From Streptomyces griseus (GTDB lineage Bacteria > Actinomycetota > Actinomycetes > Streptomycetales > Streptomycetaceae), in assembly GCF_900460065.1 (NCBI RefSeq), contig NZ_UAVD01000001.1, positions 1 through 64,000 of the forward strand: a stretch of 64,000 bases of DNA, written 5' to 3'. How positions within the stretch are numbered: the stretch's first letter is position 1; each line of letters starts with the position of its first letter. A program made the position numbers and the translations under genes. The notes beneath the pieces were generated by a model. That model was not told where the DNA came from and did no database searches. It worked only from the letters and a program-made list of their open reading frames with translations. Positions 33,460-40,886 of the stretch are shown piece by piece.

Positions 33460-34359
33460 CTACTTCTTGAACCCGTAGTCCATGAGCTTCTTCGCGTCGG
33501 CGGTGCGGTTCGCCTCGGAGGAGGACGTCAGCACCGTGCCGATGACCGTCTTGCCCTTGCGGGTCGCCGCGAAGACCAGGCAGTACTTGGCGGTCGGGCC
33601 GGAGCCGGTCTTGACGCCGATGTCGCCGCTGTAGCTGCTGAGCATCTTGTTGGTGTTGTTCCACGACATGTAGCGGTAGCCACCGCTCTTCGTGGTCACC
33701 TTCTGCTTCGTCGACTTGGTCTTGACGATCGAGCGGAACGTGGCGTTCTTCATCGCCTTGCTGGCGATCTTCGTCAGGTCACGGGGGGTCGAGTAGTTGT
33801 TGCCGCCCCCTATGCCGTCGAACGAGTCGAAGTGGGTGTTCTTCAGCTTGAGGCTCTTGGCCGTGGCGTTCATCTTGCCGATGAACGACTTCACGCGGGC
33901 CGCACGGGTCTTGCCGGAGCCGAACTTGTCGGCCAGGGCGTACGCGGCGTCGCAGCCGGAGGGGAGCATCAGGCCGTAGAGGAGCTGGCCCACCGTGGGC
34001 TTGTCGCCGACGATCAGCCGGGCGGACGAGGCGTTCTTCTTGACGATGTAGTCGCTGTACGCCTTCTGGACCGTGACCTTGGACTTCAGGTTCACGTTCT
34101 TCTGCGACAGCACCACCAGCGCCGTCATGATCTTGGTGGTCGAGCCCGTGGAACGACGGGTGTCCGCGGACTTGGTGAACAGGGTCTTGCCCGTGCCGTC
34201 GTTCATCACGAAGCCGCCCTTGGCGACGATCTTCGGAGTCGGCGGCGTGGCGGCGTGCGCCGTGGAGGCGAAGGCGCTGCCCGCGAGCACCGCACCGGCG
34301 GTGAGCGTCACGGTGGCCGTGACGGTGACGCGATTGATGCGCTTGATGCCGATTTTCAA
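33460..34359 (-). CDS. D-alanyl-D-alanine carboxypeptidase (penicillin-binding, S11 family)
   Basis: This secreted S11 peptidase trims the terminal D-Ala of peptidoglycan stems. The catalytic motifs are SxxK in GSTTKIMTALVVL, the SGC (SxN equivalent) in LMLPSGCDAAYALA and KTG in IGVKTGSGPTA. A signal peptide (VTLTAGAVLAGSAFASTAHA) precedes the domain. I take TTG at 34359 as start because GGAGCG lies six bases before it and the signal peptide then begins properly with KIGIKR; an ATG at 34395 extends it by 12 residues without a ribosome site. The protein is about 299 residues, short for the family because the C-terminal beta domain is absent. The exact start is uncertain. Confidence 0.88.
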   Translation of the reverse strand: MKIGIKRINRVTVTATVTLTAGAVLAGSAFASTAHAATPPTPKIVAKGGFVMNDGTGKTLFTKSADTRRSTGSTTKIMTALVVLSQKNVNLKSKVTVQKAYSDYIVKKNASSARLIVGDKPTVGQLLYGLMLPSGCDAAYALADKFGSGKTRAARVKSFIGKMNATAKSLKLKNTHFDSFDGIGGGNNYSTPRDLTKIASKAMKNATFRSIVKTKSTKQKVTTKSGGYRYMSWNNTNKMLSSYSGDIGVKTGSGPTAKYCLVFAATRKGKTVIGTVLTSSSEANRTADAKKLMDYGFKK

Positions 34360-34443
34360 CTGAACGCTCCAAATGCCCCTGATATGCGGCCACATAAGGG
34401 TGCCGCTCGCAGGTGAGACTCCTGGGACGGGACAATGGATGCG

Positions 34444-35118
34444 TTACTGAACGGGTGAATTTGCGCAGCCTTGACCATGGGCCGTCGGTGCGCAGCAGCC
34501 CCTGCCCCGCCAGGCCTCGCGCCCCTCCTTGACGGCGAGGCCGGCGATGACGAGGGCGGCGACCGGATCGGCCCAGGTCCAGCCGAGCGTCGCGTTGAGG
34601 AGCAGCCCGGCCAGCAGGACGGCCGACAGGTAGGTGCACAGCAGGGTCTGCTTCGAGTCCGCGACGGCCGAGGCGGATCCGATCTCGCGGCCCGCCCGTC
34701 GCTGCGCGGCCGACAGGAACGGCATGACCGCCAGCGAGAGCGCGGCGATGACGATGCCGACGGGGGAGGGGTCGGCCTCGCCCGTCCCGGTCAGGGCCCG
34801 GACCGCGTCGACGGCGACGTACGCGGCGAGGGCGAAGAAGGACACCGAGATGATCCGGAGGGCCGCCTTCTCGCGCGCCTCGCGCACCGTGTGCTCGCGG
34901 GCGGAGAACTGCCAGGCGACGGCGGCGGCGGAGGACACCTCGATGACGGAGTCCAGGCCGAAGCCGATCAGGGCGCTGGAGGAGGCGATCGTTCCGGCGG
35001 TGAGGGCGACCATCGCCTCGACGACGTTGTAGGCGATGGTGACCGCGACCAGCAGTCGTATCCGGCGGGCGAGCGCCTCCCGGCGGGCCGGGGAGGGGCC
35101 GAGGGACAGCGTGGCCAT
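34444..35118 (-). CDS. Cation diffusion facilitator-like transporter
   Basis: This 224-residue membrane protein has the CDF/ZitB-like helix pattern: VTIAYNVVEAMVALTAGTIA, then SSSALIGFGLDSVIEVSSAA with the Asp of the helix II metal site, and ASAVADSKQTLLCTYLSAVL with a further Asp. It lacks the cytoplasmic C-terminal domain of full CDF proteins and ends with a Cys-containing tail (GCCAPTAHGQGC) that may bind metal. Its start overlaps the ArsR-type repressor stop (TGATG), so it is the effector of a metal-sensing pair, probably exporting a thiophilic or divalent metal such as cadmium, lead or zinc. Confidence 0.85.
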   Translation of the reverse strand: MATLSLGPSPARREALARRIRLLVAVTIAYNVVEAMVALTAGTIASSSALIGFGLDSVIEVSSAAAVAWQFSAREHTVREAREKAALRIISVSFFALAAYVAVDAVRALTGTGEADPSPVGIVIAALSLAVMPFLSAAQRRAGREIGSASAVADSKQTLLCTYLSAVLLAGLLLNATLGWTWADPVAALVIAGLAVKEGREAWRGRGCCAPTAHGQGCANSPVQ

Positions 35119-35453
35119 CAGCAGCAGCCCTTGGTCTCCGCGTCCGGGCAGGTGCGGTCCGACTCGACGGCGACCACCGCGGAGCGCAGGTCGTCCAGGG
35201 CGCTGCCGAGACGTTCGTCGGCCAGTTCGTAGCGTGTCCGGCGGCCGTCCGGCACGGTCACGACCAAGCCGCAGTCGCGCAGGCAGGCCAGGTGGTTGGA
35301 GAGCCGGGTGCGCGAGATGCCCAGGGCCTCGGCGAGGTCGGAGGGGTACGCGGGCGCCTCGCGGAGCGCGAGCAGCAGGCGGCAGCGGATCGGGTCGGCG
35401 AGCGCGCGGCCGAACCGCGCGAGGACCTCGATGTCGGAAGCGACGGTCAGCAT
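35118..35453 (-). CDS. ArsR/SmtB repressor with a CmtR-type Cd/Pb site
   Basis: This 111-residue winged-helix repressor aligns by eye with M. tuberculosis CmtR from its first residues (MLTVASDIEVLARFGRALAD). Cys57 and Cys61 in SNHLACLRDCGLVV and Cys102 in SDRTCPD fall at the same positions as the three CmtR cadmium/lead ligands as I remember them. Two further cysteines end the protein (GCC). It precedes and overlaps the CDF transporter gene, and a palindrome lies just upstream of its start. The expected behaviour is derepression of the transporter by Cd(II) or Pb(II). Confidence 0.9.
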   Translation of the reverse strand: MLTVASDIEVLARFGRALADPIRCRLLLALREAPAYPSDLAEALGISRTRLSNHLACLRDCGLVVTVPDGRRTRYELADERLGSALDDLRSAVVAVESDRTCPDAETKGCC

Positions 35454-35473
35454 GGAGAGACCGTACAGCGAAT

Positions 35474-35497
35474 CCTGAATTCAGGAAACCCTGAATT
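35474..35497. promoter_or_regulatory. Candidate operator of the CmtR-like repressor
   Basis: CCTGAATTCAGG (35474-35485) is a perfect 12-bp palindrome about 20 bases upstream of the repressor start; half of it (CCTGAATT) is repeated at 35490-35497. AT-rich cores of this type suit ArsR/SmtB operators. Confidence 0.65.
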
Positions 35498-35554
35498 GTT
35501 GGTCGGTGCTGTCGGGTCGGCCGGACCGTGCGCGGCGCGGATGGCGGCGCTCGG

Positions 35555-35842
35555 TCAGGCATAGGAGGGGAGGAGCTCGTCGGGCGTCCAGACCGTCGCC
35601 CGTACGCCGGACGTACGGGCGAGACACCGGTCCCGCTCGATGGGGAGGTTGAGGTCGCCGCAGCCGAGCTGGTTGCGGGCGGGCTTGCCGCCGTTCACCA
35701 GGGCCCGGAGAGGGGTCGCGTCCCATTCGACCTCGTTGAGCGCCCAGGGCGCCGTGCCCTCGACGACGGCGGTCAGGACCGCACGAGCCGGGGTGCCGGG
35801 GCGGGCAGCCGGACGCGGTCCAGGATCCGGACGCGGGTCCAC
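35555..35842 (-). CDS. Small protein of unknown function, divergent from a GntR regulator
   Basis: I do not recognise this 95-residue protein. The first 20 residues are Pro/Arg-rich; the rest has a folded look (AVLTAVVEGTAPWALNEVEW, then NQLGCGDLNLPIERDRCLAR and ATVWTPDELLPSYA). Two cysteines occur in the C-terminal half. No ribosome site precedes the GTG at 35842, so the mRNA may be leaderless. It lies 30 bases from the start of the divergent GntR gene, so the regulator probably controls it. Reading frames on the opposite strand look non-coding in character, which supports this one. Confidence 0.58.
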   Translation of the reverse strand: MDPRPDPGPRPAARPGTPARAVLTAVVEGTAPWALNEVEWDATPLRALVNGGKPARNQLGCGDLNLPIERDRCLARTSGVRATVWTPDELLPSYA

Positions 35843-35872
35843 ATGCGTGCATCTTGTATCTATGCTGTGCGC

Positions 35873-36556
35873 ATGCCCGCCGCACCCTCCGCCCCCGTAC
35901 ACCCGCCGACCTCCTCCCTCAAGCGCCCGCCCGCCGCCGAGCGGGTCTACACGCACATCAAGGAAGCCGTCCTCGACCGCCGCTACGAGGGCGGGACGCT
36001 GCTCACCGAAGGGGGTCTCGCGGACGCGGTCGGCGTCTCCCGGACGCCGGTGCGCGAGGCGCTGCTGCGGCTGGAGGTCGAGGGGCTGATCAAGCTCTAC
36101 CCGAAGAAGGGCGCCCTCGTGCTCGCCGTCTCCGCGCAGGAGATCAAGGACGTGGTGGAGACCCGGCTGCTGGTCGAGGAGTTCGCCGCGCGCAAGGCGG
36201 TGCCCGCGTCCGCGCAGCTGATCGCCCGGCTGGAGCAGCTCCTCGACGAGCAGCGGCAGTTGGCGGAGGAGGGGGACCTCGCGGAGGTGGCCGTCAAGGA
36301 CCGCTGTTTCCACGCCGAGATCGTGAAGAACGCCGGCAACGAGATCCTCTCGCGCCTCTACGACCAGCTGCGGGACCGTCAGCTGCGGATGGGCGTCGCC
36401 GTGATGGAGGCCCACCCGGGCAGGATCGAGGCCAACATCACCGAGCACGGCGAGCTGCTGGAGGCGATCCGGGCCGGGGACGCCGACGGGGCGGCCCTGG
36501 TCGTGCGCCGCCACGTCGGCCGGGTGCGGGTGCTGGTGCGGGGTGAGGACCGGTGA
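35873..36556 (+). CDS. GntR family transcriptional regulator, FCD (FadR) subfamily
   Basis: The 227-residue protein has the GntR winged helix (AERVYTHIKEAVLDRRYEGG, then ADAVGVSRTPVREALLRLEV) and an all-helical FCD ligand domain with the metal-site pattern CFHAEIVKNAGN and the terminal histidine in VRRHVGRVRV. FCD regulators usually sense carboxylic acids or sugar acids. The ATG at 35873 has no ribosome site but lies about seven bases after TATGCT, a plausible -10, so the mRNA may be leaderless. Its stop overlaps the MFS transporter start (GTGA), so the transporter is its most likely target. Confidence 0.88.
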   Translation: MPAAPSAPVHPPTSSLKRPPAAERVYTHIKEAVLDRRYEGGTLLTEGGLADAVGVSRTPVREALLRLEVEGLIKLYPKKGALVLAVSAQEIKDVVETRLLVEEFAARKAVPASAQLIARLEQLLDEQRQLAEEGDLAEVAVKDRCFHAEIVKNAGNEILSRLYDQLRDRQLRMGVAVMEAHPGRIEANITEHGELLEAIRAGDADGAALVVRRHVGRVRVLVRGEDR

Positions 36557-37863
36557 GTTCGGCCGCCGCGCCCACCCTGTCCCTGCCCGGTGACCCGCCC
36601 GGCGGCCGGCGGGCCGGCTGGATCTGGGGCATCGGGGTCGCCGTCTACTTCGTCGCGATCATCTTCCGTACGAGCCTGGGCGTCGCCGGGCTCGACGCCG
36701 CCGACCGGTTCGACGTCAACGCCTCGGCGCTGTCCACGTTCTCGATCCTCCAGCTCCTCGTCTACGCGGGCATGCAGATACCCGTCGGCCTGATGGTCGA
36801 CCGGCTCGGCACCAAGAAGGTCCTCACCATCGGGGCCGTCCTGTTCACCGTCGGGCAGCTCGGTTTCGCACTCTCCCCCTCGTACGGCATGGCGCTGGCG
36901 GCCCGTGCGCTCCTCGGCTGCGGCGACGCGATGACGTTCATCAGCGTGCTGCGGCTCGGCAGCCGCTGGTTCCCGGCCCGGCGCGGACCGCTGATCGGCC
37001 AGGTCGCGGCGCTGTTCGGGATGGCGGGCAACCTCGTCTCGACGCTGTTCATCGCGCGGGCGCTGCACAGCTACGGCTGGACCGTGACGTTCGTCGGGAG
37101 CTCGCTGGCCGGTCTCGTGGTGCTGGTGCCGCTCCTGCTGTTCCTCAAGGACCACCCCGAGGGCCACGAGCCGCCGCCCGCCGAACACGCGGGGGCCGCG
37201 TACGTCCGCCGGCAGATCGCCGCCGCCTGGCGGGAGCCGGGGACCCGGCTCGGGATGTGGGTGCACTTCACCACCCAGTTCCCGGCGATGGTGTTCCTGC
37301 TGCTGTGGGGGATGCCCTTCCTGGTCGAGGCGCAGGGGCTGAGCCGGGCCACGGCGGGCACACTGCTCACCCTGGTGGTGCTGTCCAACATGGTGGTGGG
37401 GCTCGTCTACGGGCAGATCATCGCCCGCCACCACGAGGCCCGGATCCCGATCGCGCTGGGCACGGTGGCGACGACGGCCCTGCTCTGGGCGTCCGCGATC
37501 CTCTATCCGGCCGACCACACGCCGATGTGGCTGCTGGTCACCCTGTGCGTGGTGCTCGGCACCTGCGGACCGGCCTCGATGGTCGGCTTCGACTTCGCCC
37601 GCCCGGCCAATCCGCCCGAGCGTCAGGGCACCGCGTCCGGAATCGTCAACATGGGCGGGTTCATCGCCTCGATGACCACCCTGTTCGCCGTCGGGGTCCT
37701 GCTGGACGCCACGGGCGACAACTACCGCATCGCGTTCGCCTCGGTCTTCGTCCTGGAGGCGCTCGGCGTCGCCCAGATCCTGCGGCTGCGCCGCCGGGCG
37801 GCGCTCAGGGAACGCGAGCACCACGTGGTGAGCCGCGTCGAGGCCGTGCACGTGCCGGTGTAA
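36553..37863 (+). CDS. Major facilitator superfamily transporter
   Basis: The 436-residue protein has about 12 membrane helices. The MFS loop 2-3 motif is visible as GLMVDRLGTKKVLTIGAVLF, and FRTSLGVAGLDAADRF in helix 1 and LGSRWFPARRGPLIGQVAAL are typical of the metabolite:H+ and nitrate/hexuronate-like MFS groups. Its start overlaps the GntR stop, implying co-expression with an FCD regulator, which suggests an organic acid substrate. A hairpin follows. Direction of transport cannot be told from sequence; I would not call it a drug pump. Confidence 0.85.
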   Translation: MSSAAAPTLSLPGDPPGGRRAGWIWGIGVAVYFVAIIFRTSLGVAGLDAADRFDVNASALSTFSILQLLVYAGMQIPVGLMVDRLGTKKVLTIGAVLFTVGQLGFALSPSYGMALAARALLGCGDAMTFISVLRLGSRWFPARRGPLIGQVAALFGMAGNLVSTLFIARALHSYGWTVTFVGSSLAGLVVLVPLLLFLKDHPEGHEPPPAEHAGAAYVRRQIAAAWREPGTRLGMWVHFTTQFPAMVFLLLWGMPFLVEAQGLSRATAGTLLTLVVLSNMVVGLVYGQIIARHHEARIPIALGTVATTALLWASAILYPADHTPMWLLVTLCVVLGTCGPASMVGFDFARPANPPERQGTASGIVNMGGFIASMTTLFAVGVLLDATGDNYRIAFASVFVLEALGVAQILRLRRRAALREREHHVVSRVEAVHVPV

Positions 37864-37880
37864 CCGTCTCCCGCGCGCTC

Positions 37881-37921
37881 GGCGGCGCGCCCGTCGCCCA
37901 TGGTCCGGGACGGGCGCCGCC
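37881..37921. terminator. Imperfect hairpin between convergent MFS and isomerase-fold genes
   Basis: Arms 37881-37895 and 37909-37921 pair over 13 bp with a two-base bulge and a 13-base loop, in a 75-bp convergent spacer. Confidence 0.5.
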
Positions 37922-37938
37922 GGGGCGTGCGGGCGGTG

Positions 37939-38763
37939 TTACGGGGTCACGGCGAAGTGGTCCAGGATCGCGGTGGCCAGCTCCTGGTCGCCCTCGACCT
38001 TGATGCGGTCGGCGACGGCCGTGTGACGGACCCGGCCGCAGGCGAGCCGGACGTACGTCTCCCAGTCCAGCGACAGCGTCACCGCGGGGCCCAGCGAGGG
38101 AGCGCCGTCCACCGAACCGCGGCCCTCCGCGTCGACCCGTACGGTCCGGAGGAACTCCACGGGCCCGTGCACGTCGAAGACGACCGCCGAATTCGCGGGC
38201 GCGCCCGCCTTCTTGGCGACCACCTTCGGCAGCCCGGCGAGCAGCATGTCGCGGGTGATCAGGGCGCCGGGGGAGTCCAGGTTGCCGGGCTGTCCGAGCG
38301 TGGCGCGCAGGTCCTGCTCGTGCACCCAGAGGTCGAACGCGCGCAGGTTCAGCGCTGTTTCGAGGGTCTGCTCGGTGCCCAGCGGCGCGCGGACCTTGGT
38401 CTCGGGGCTGCGCGACTCGTTGCGGATCTGGCGGGCCCGGCGGATGAGGACGTACTCCAGCTCGGCGGTGATCTCCGGGGAGGTGTGGTGCCGCCGGACG
38501 TCGACCTGCATCTCCATGTAGCGGGCGAAGTCGCTCTGCACGTGGTAGAGGTCGCGTGGCAGGGTGTGGATCGGCCGGGGGTCGCCGAGCATCTCGCACT
38601 CCATGCCGATGACGTGCGACACGATGTCGCGCACCGACCATCCCGGGCAGGGCGTTCGGCGGTTCCACTCGCTCTCGGCGAGGGGCTTCACCAGCTCGGC
38701 TATCGCCTCGATGGAGTGGGTCGCGGCGTCGGTGTAGGGCTGGAGGCTGGGATGGACGGTCAC
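37939..38763 (-). CDS. Maleylpyruvate isomerase-fold (MDMPI), likely mycothiol-dependent enzyme
   Basis: The 274-residue protein has the DinB-like MDMPI N-terminal bundle with the signature WNRRTPCPGWSVRDIVSHVI, a second block TALNLRAFDLWVHEQDLRAT with metal-ligand histidines, and a C-terminal SCP2-like beta domain (VTLSLDWETYVRLACGRV). Proteins of this group bind a divalent metal and use mycothiol in thiol-transfer or isomerisation reactions; the substrate here is unknown. GTG at 38763 has GAGGGG before it. It is divergent from the nitrilase gene across 220 bases. Confidence 0.85.
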   Translation of the reverse strand: MTVHPSLQPYTDAATHSIEAIAELVKPLAESEWNRRTPCPGWSVRDIVSHVIGMECEMLGDPRPIHTLPRDLYHVQSDFARYMEMQVDVRRHHTSPEITAELEYVLIRRARQIRNESRSPETKVRAPLGTEQTLETALNLRAFDLWVHEQDLRATLGQPGNLDSPGALITRDMLLAGLPKVVAKKAGAPANSAVVFDVHGPVEFLRTVRVDAEGRGSVDGAPSLGPAVTLSLDWETYVRLACGRVRHTAVADRIKVEGDQELATAILDHFAVTP

Positions 38764-38983
38764 GGGACCCCTCGTGCGGTTCTGCGGTGCATGGGCTGGA
38801 GAGCAGGGAGTGCTGGCGGGTGGGCTGGCACTGACGGCGCTGTCGGCGAGCTGCGTGGGAGGTTCGACCGCCGGACCCACCGGCGGTGGGTCCAAGTTAC
38901 GCTGCGAGCAGGCACCCCGGCAGTGCTTTGGTGTGACGATCGTAGGCCCGTGTTGACGGCTCGAATGCCAGGACGGTGGTAGT

Positions 38984-39775
38984 GTGCGCGCCTCCCTCAT
39001 CCAGATCGCAGTGGACCCGGACGAATCCGTCGAGGCCCGCAGGGCCCGAGCGGCCTCGCTGGTGGTCGCCCAGAAGGGCGCTGACCTGGTAGTTCTGCCT
39101 GAGCTATGGCCGGTCGGAGCATTCGCCTACACCGCCTTCGAGGCGGAGGCCGAGCCGCTGGAGGGCCCCACGCACGAGGTGATGGCGAAGGCCGCCGCCG
39201 AAGCGGGCACCTGGCTGCACGCCGGCTCCTTCGTCGAACGGGCGGACGACGGCACCCTCTACAACACCGGTCTCGTCTTCTCGCCCCGGGGCGAGCGCAC
39301 GGCCGTCTACCGCAAGATCCACCGCTTCGGATTCGACCGGGGCGAGGCCGTGATGATGGGCGCGGGCGAGGAGTTGGTGACCGTGGCGCTGCCGGACACC
39401 ACCCTGGGCCTCGCCACCTGCTACGACCTGCGGTTCCCCGAGCAGTTCCGGGGGCTCGTCGACGCGGGCGCCGAGACGCTGGTCGTCGCGGCGGGCTGGC
39501 CCGAGCGCCGGCGCTCCCACTGGACGCTCCTGGCGCAGGCCCGTGCGGTGGAGAACCAGGCGTACGTGCTCGCCGTCGGCACGGCGGGCACCCACGGCGA
39601 CGTCCAGCAGGCCGGGCACAGCATCGTCGTCGACCCCTGGGGCGAGGTGCTGGCCCAGGCGGGCGCGGACGAGGAGATCCTGACCGTCGAGCTGGACCCG
39701 GCCAAGGTGCGGGCGACCCGGGAGCAGTTCCCGGCCCTGAAGGACCGTCGCCTGGGGCTCGCACCGCCGCACTGA
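38984..39775 (+). CDS. Carbon-nitrogen hydrolase (nitrilase superfamily, Nit/omega-amidase-like)
   Basis: The 263-residue amidase has an intact Glu-Lys-Cys triad: E40 in VVLPELWPVG, K111 in VYRKIHRFGF and C146 in LATCYDLRFPEQF. The pattern YRKIHLFxxD and CYDLRFPE is that of Nit1/Nit2 and related omega-amidases that repair or hydrolyse amides of small dicarboxylates or deaminated glutathione. GTG at 38984 closely follows TAGTGT and has no ribosome site, so translation may be leaderless; promoter evidence is weak. It is divergent from the MDMPI gene and may share a thiol-related job, but that is speculation. Confidence 0.88.
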   Translation: MRASLIQIAVDPDESVEARRARAASLVVAQKGADLVVLPELWPVGAFAYTAFEAEAEPLEGPTHEVMAKAAAEAGTWLHAGSFVERADDGTLYNTGLVFSPRGERTAVYRKIHRFGFDRGEAVMMGAGEELVTVALPDTTLGLATCYDLRFPEQFRGLVDAGAETLVVAAGWPERRRSHWTLLAQARAVENQAYVLAVGTAGTHGDVQQAGHSIVVDPWGEVLAQAGADEEILTVELDPAKVRATREQFPALKDRRLGLAPPH

Positions 39776-39834
39776 GGACCTCCCGCGCGGGCGGTCGCGA
39801 CCCCGCGGTTGACACCCTGCTTACCGTGAGCGCC

Positions 39835-40221
39835 ATGGCTGAACAGAACTCCGGCGCATCGACGTTGCTCCGTGGCACGGCGATCCTCGCCGCCTCGGTG
39901 ACGGCCGTCCTCTACCTCCTCGGCCTGCTCCTGGCCGGCCTCGCGGTCAGCGAGGTCGGGTCGGGAACGAACTCGACGCCCATGCACCACTGCGTGTACG
40001 CGTCCGACGCGCCGGCAGACGCCCAGGTGGAGACGCACGTGGTGCGTTACCTTCCGGTGCACGTCCTGTGCCGCACCACCGACGACCGGATGTTCAACAG
40101 CCAAGTCGTCCCGTCCTGGCTCAACCCGGCCCTCGCGGTCTCCTTCGCGGCCACCGTCGGCTGCGCGGGGGCGGCCTTCGTCCAGGCGGACCGGCGGGCC
40201 GCCGCGCGACAGGCGGGGTGA
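39835..40221 (+). CDS. Small membrane protein with a Cys-containing external loop
   Basis: I do not recognise a named family. The 128 residues contain two helices (TAILAASVTAVLYLLGLLLA and NPALAVSFAATVGCAGAAFV) flanking a loop of about 55 residues with two cysteines (MHHCVYASD and VHVLCRTTDD) that could form a disulphide outside the membrane. ATG at 39835 is used; GTG at 39826 is an alternative. It lies 59 bases after the nitrilase gene on the same strand and just before a parS site. Confidence 0.7.
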   Translation: MAEQNSGASTLLRGTAILAASVTAVLYLLGLLLAGLAVSEVGSGTNSTPMHHCVYASDAPADAQVETHVVRYLPVHVLCRTTDDRMFNSQVVPSWLNPALAVSFAATVGCAGAAFVQADRRAAARQAG

Positions 40222-40262
40222 GCCCCGCCCGACCCCGGCGCCCGGAGCCCGTACGGCCCCAC

Positions 40263-40276
40263 GTTTCACGTGAAAC
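40263..40276. other. parS partition site in a convergent spacer
   Basis: GTTTCACGTGAAAC is a perfect parS palindrome in the 109-bp gap between the small membrane protein gene (+) and the LURP-one gene (-). Being a hairpin-forming palindrome between convergent genes it might also help terminate, though the stem is only 7 bp. Confidence 0.92.
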
Positions 40277-40330
40277 AACGAACTCCCGCGGCGGGGCGGG
40301 CGTTCCGGCATCCCGCGCGCCGACGGGCGC

Positions 40331-40822
40331 TCAGTCCCCGTTCTCCTTGTCCGCCAGCACGATCACGCACATCGCCACGGCGATGAGCAGCGGGGTGTCG
40401 GCGTCGTCCCGGACGACGTCGATGCCGTACGTGTCCCGGAGGGTCAGCCAGCGGCGCGAGATCTGGGCCAGCAGCTCGCCGTCGTACTCGATGGCGAACT
40501 CGCGGTCCAGGATCTTGCCGCTGACGTCCAGCTCGGTGCCGTCCACCAGCGTCACCCGGTAGTGGTTGCGGAGCAGCGACAGCCGCTTGCGCTTGACCTT
40601 GGCCAGCTCCTCGCCGCCCCGCTCGATGAGCATGGTGTCGCGGAGGCTGACCAGCTTCTGCCGCAGTTCGACCAGGACCCGGCCGTCGGCGTCCTTCAGC
40701 TCGAAGGTGTCGCGCAGCCGCATCGCCTTGCCGTCGACCAGGAAGACCTTGCGGCCCCCGTCGTCCTCGATCCAGTAGTCGTCGCCGATGGAGAACAGCC
40801 GCTCACGTACGAGAAGTCTCAT
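40331..40822 (-). CDS. LURP-one-related / tubby-like fold protein
   Basis: This 163-residue protein shows the repeated short beta-strand pattern of the LURP-one (DUF567) group: MRLLVRERLFSIGDDYWIED, KVFLVDGKAMRLRDTFELKD, then a sequence of V-x-L-R and G-x-x-L-A repeats and YDGELLAQISRRWLTLRDTY. A terminal hydrophobic segment (LLIAVAMCVIVLADKEN) follows. Related tubby-like folds bind membrane lipids or act as scaffolds; bacterial function is unknown. It starts 64 bases from the divergent thioredoxin-NHL gene. Confidence 0.8.
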   Translation of the reverse strand: MRLLVRERLFSIGDDYWIEDDGGRKVFLVDGKAMRLRDTFELKDADGRVLVELRQKLVSLRDTMLIERGGEELAKVKRKRLSLLRNHYRVTLVDGTELDVSGKILDREFAIEYDGELLAQISRRWLTLRDTYGIDVVRDDADTPLLIAVAMCVIVLADKENGD

Positions 40823-40886
40823 GGGTCACAGATTCCCCCGGGCCCCGGCGGAATGCGTGCAGGCGGGGAAGGTGTTGACTGGTGGC

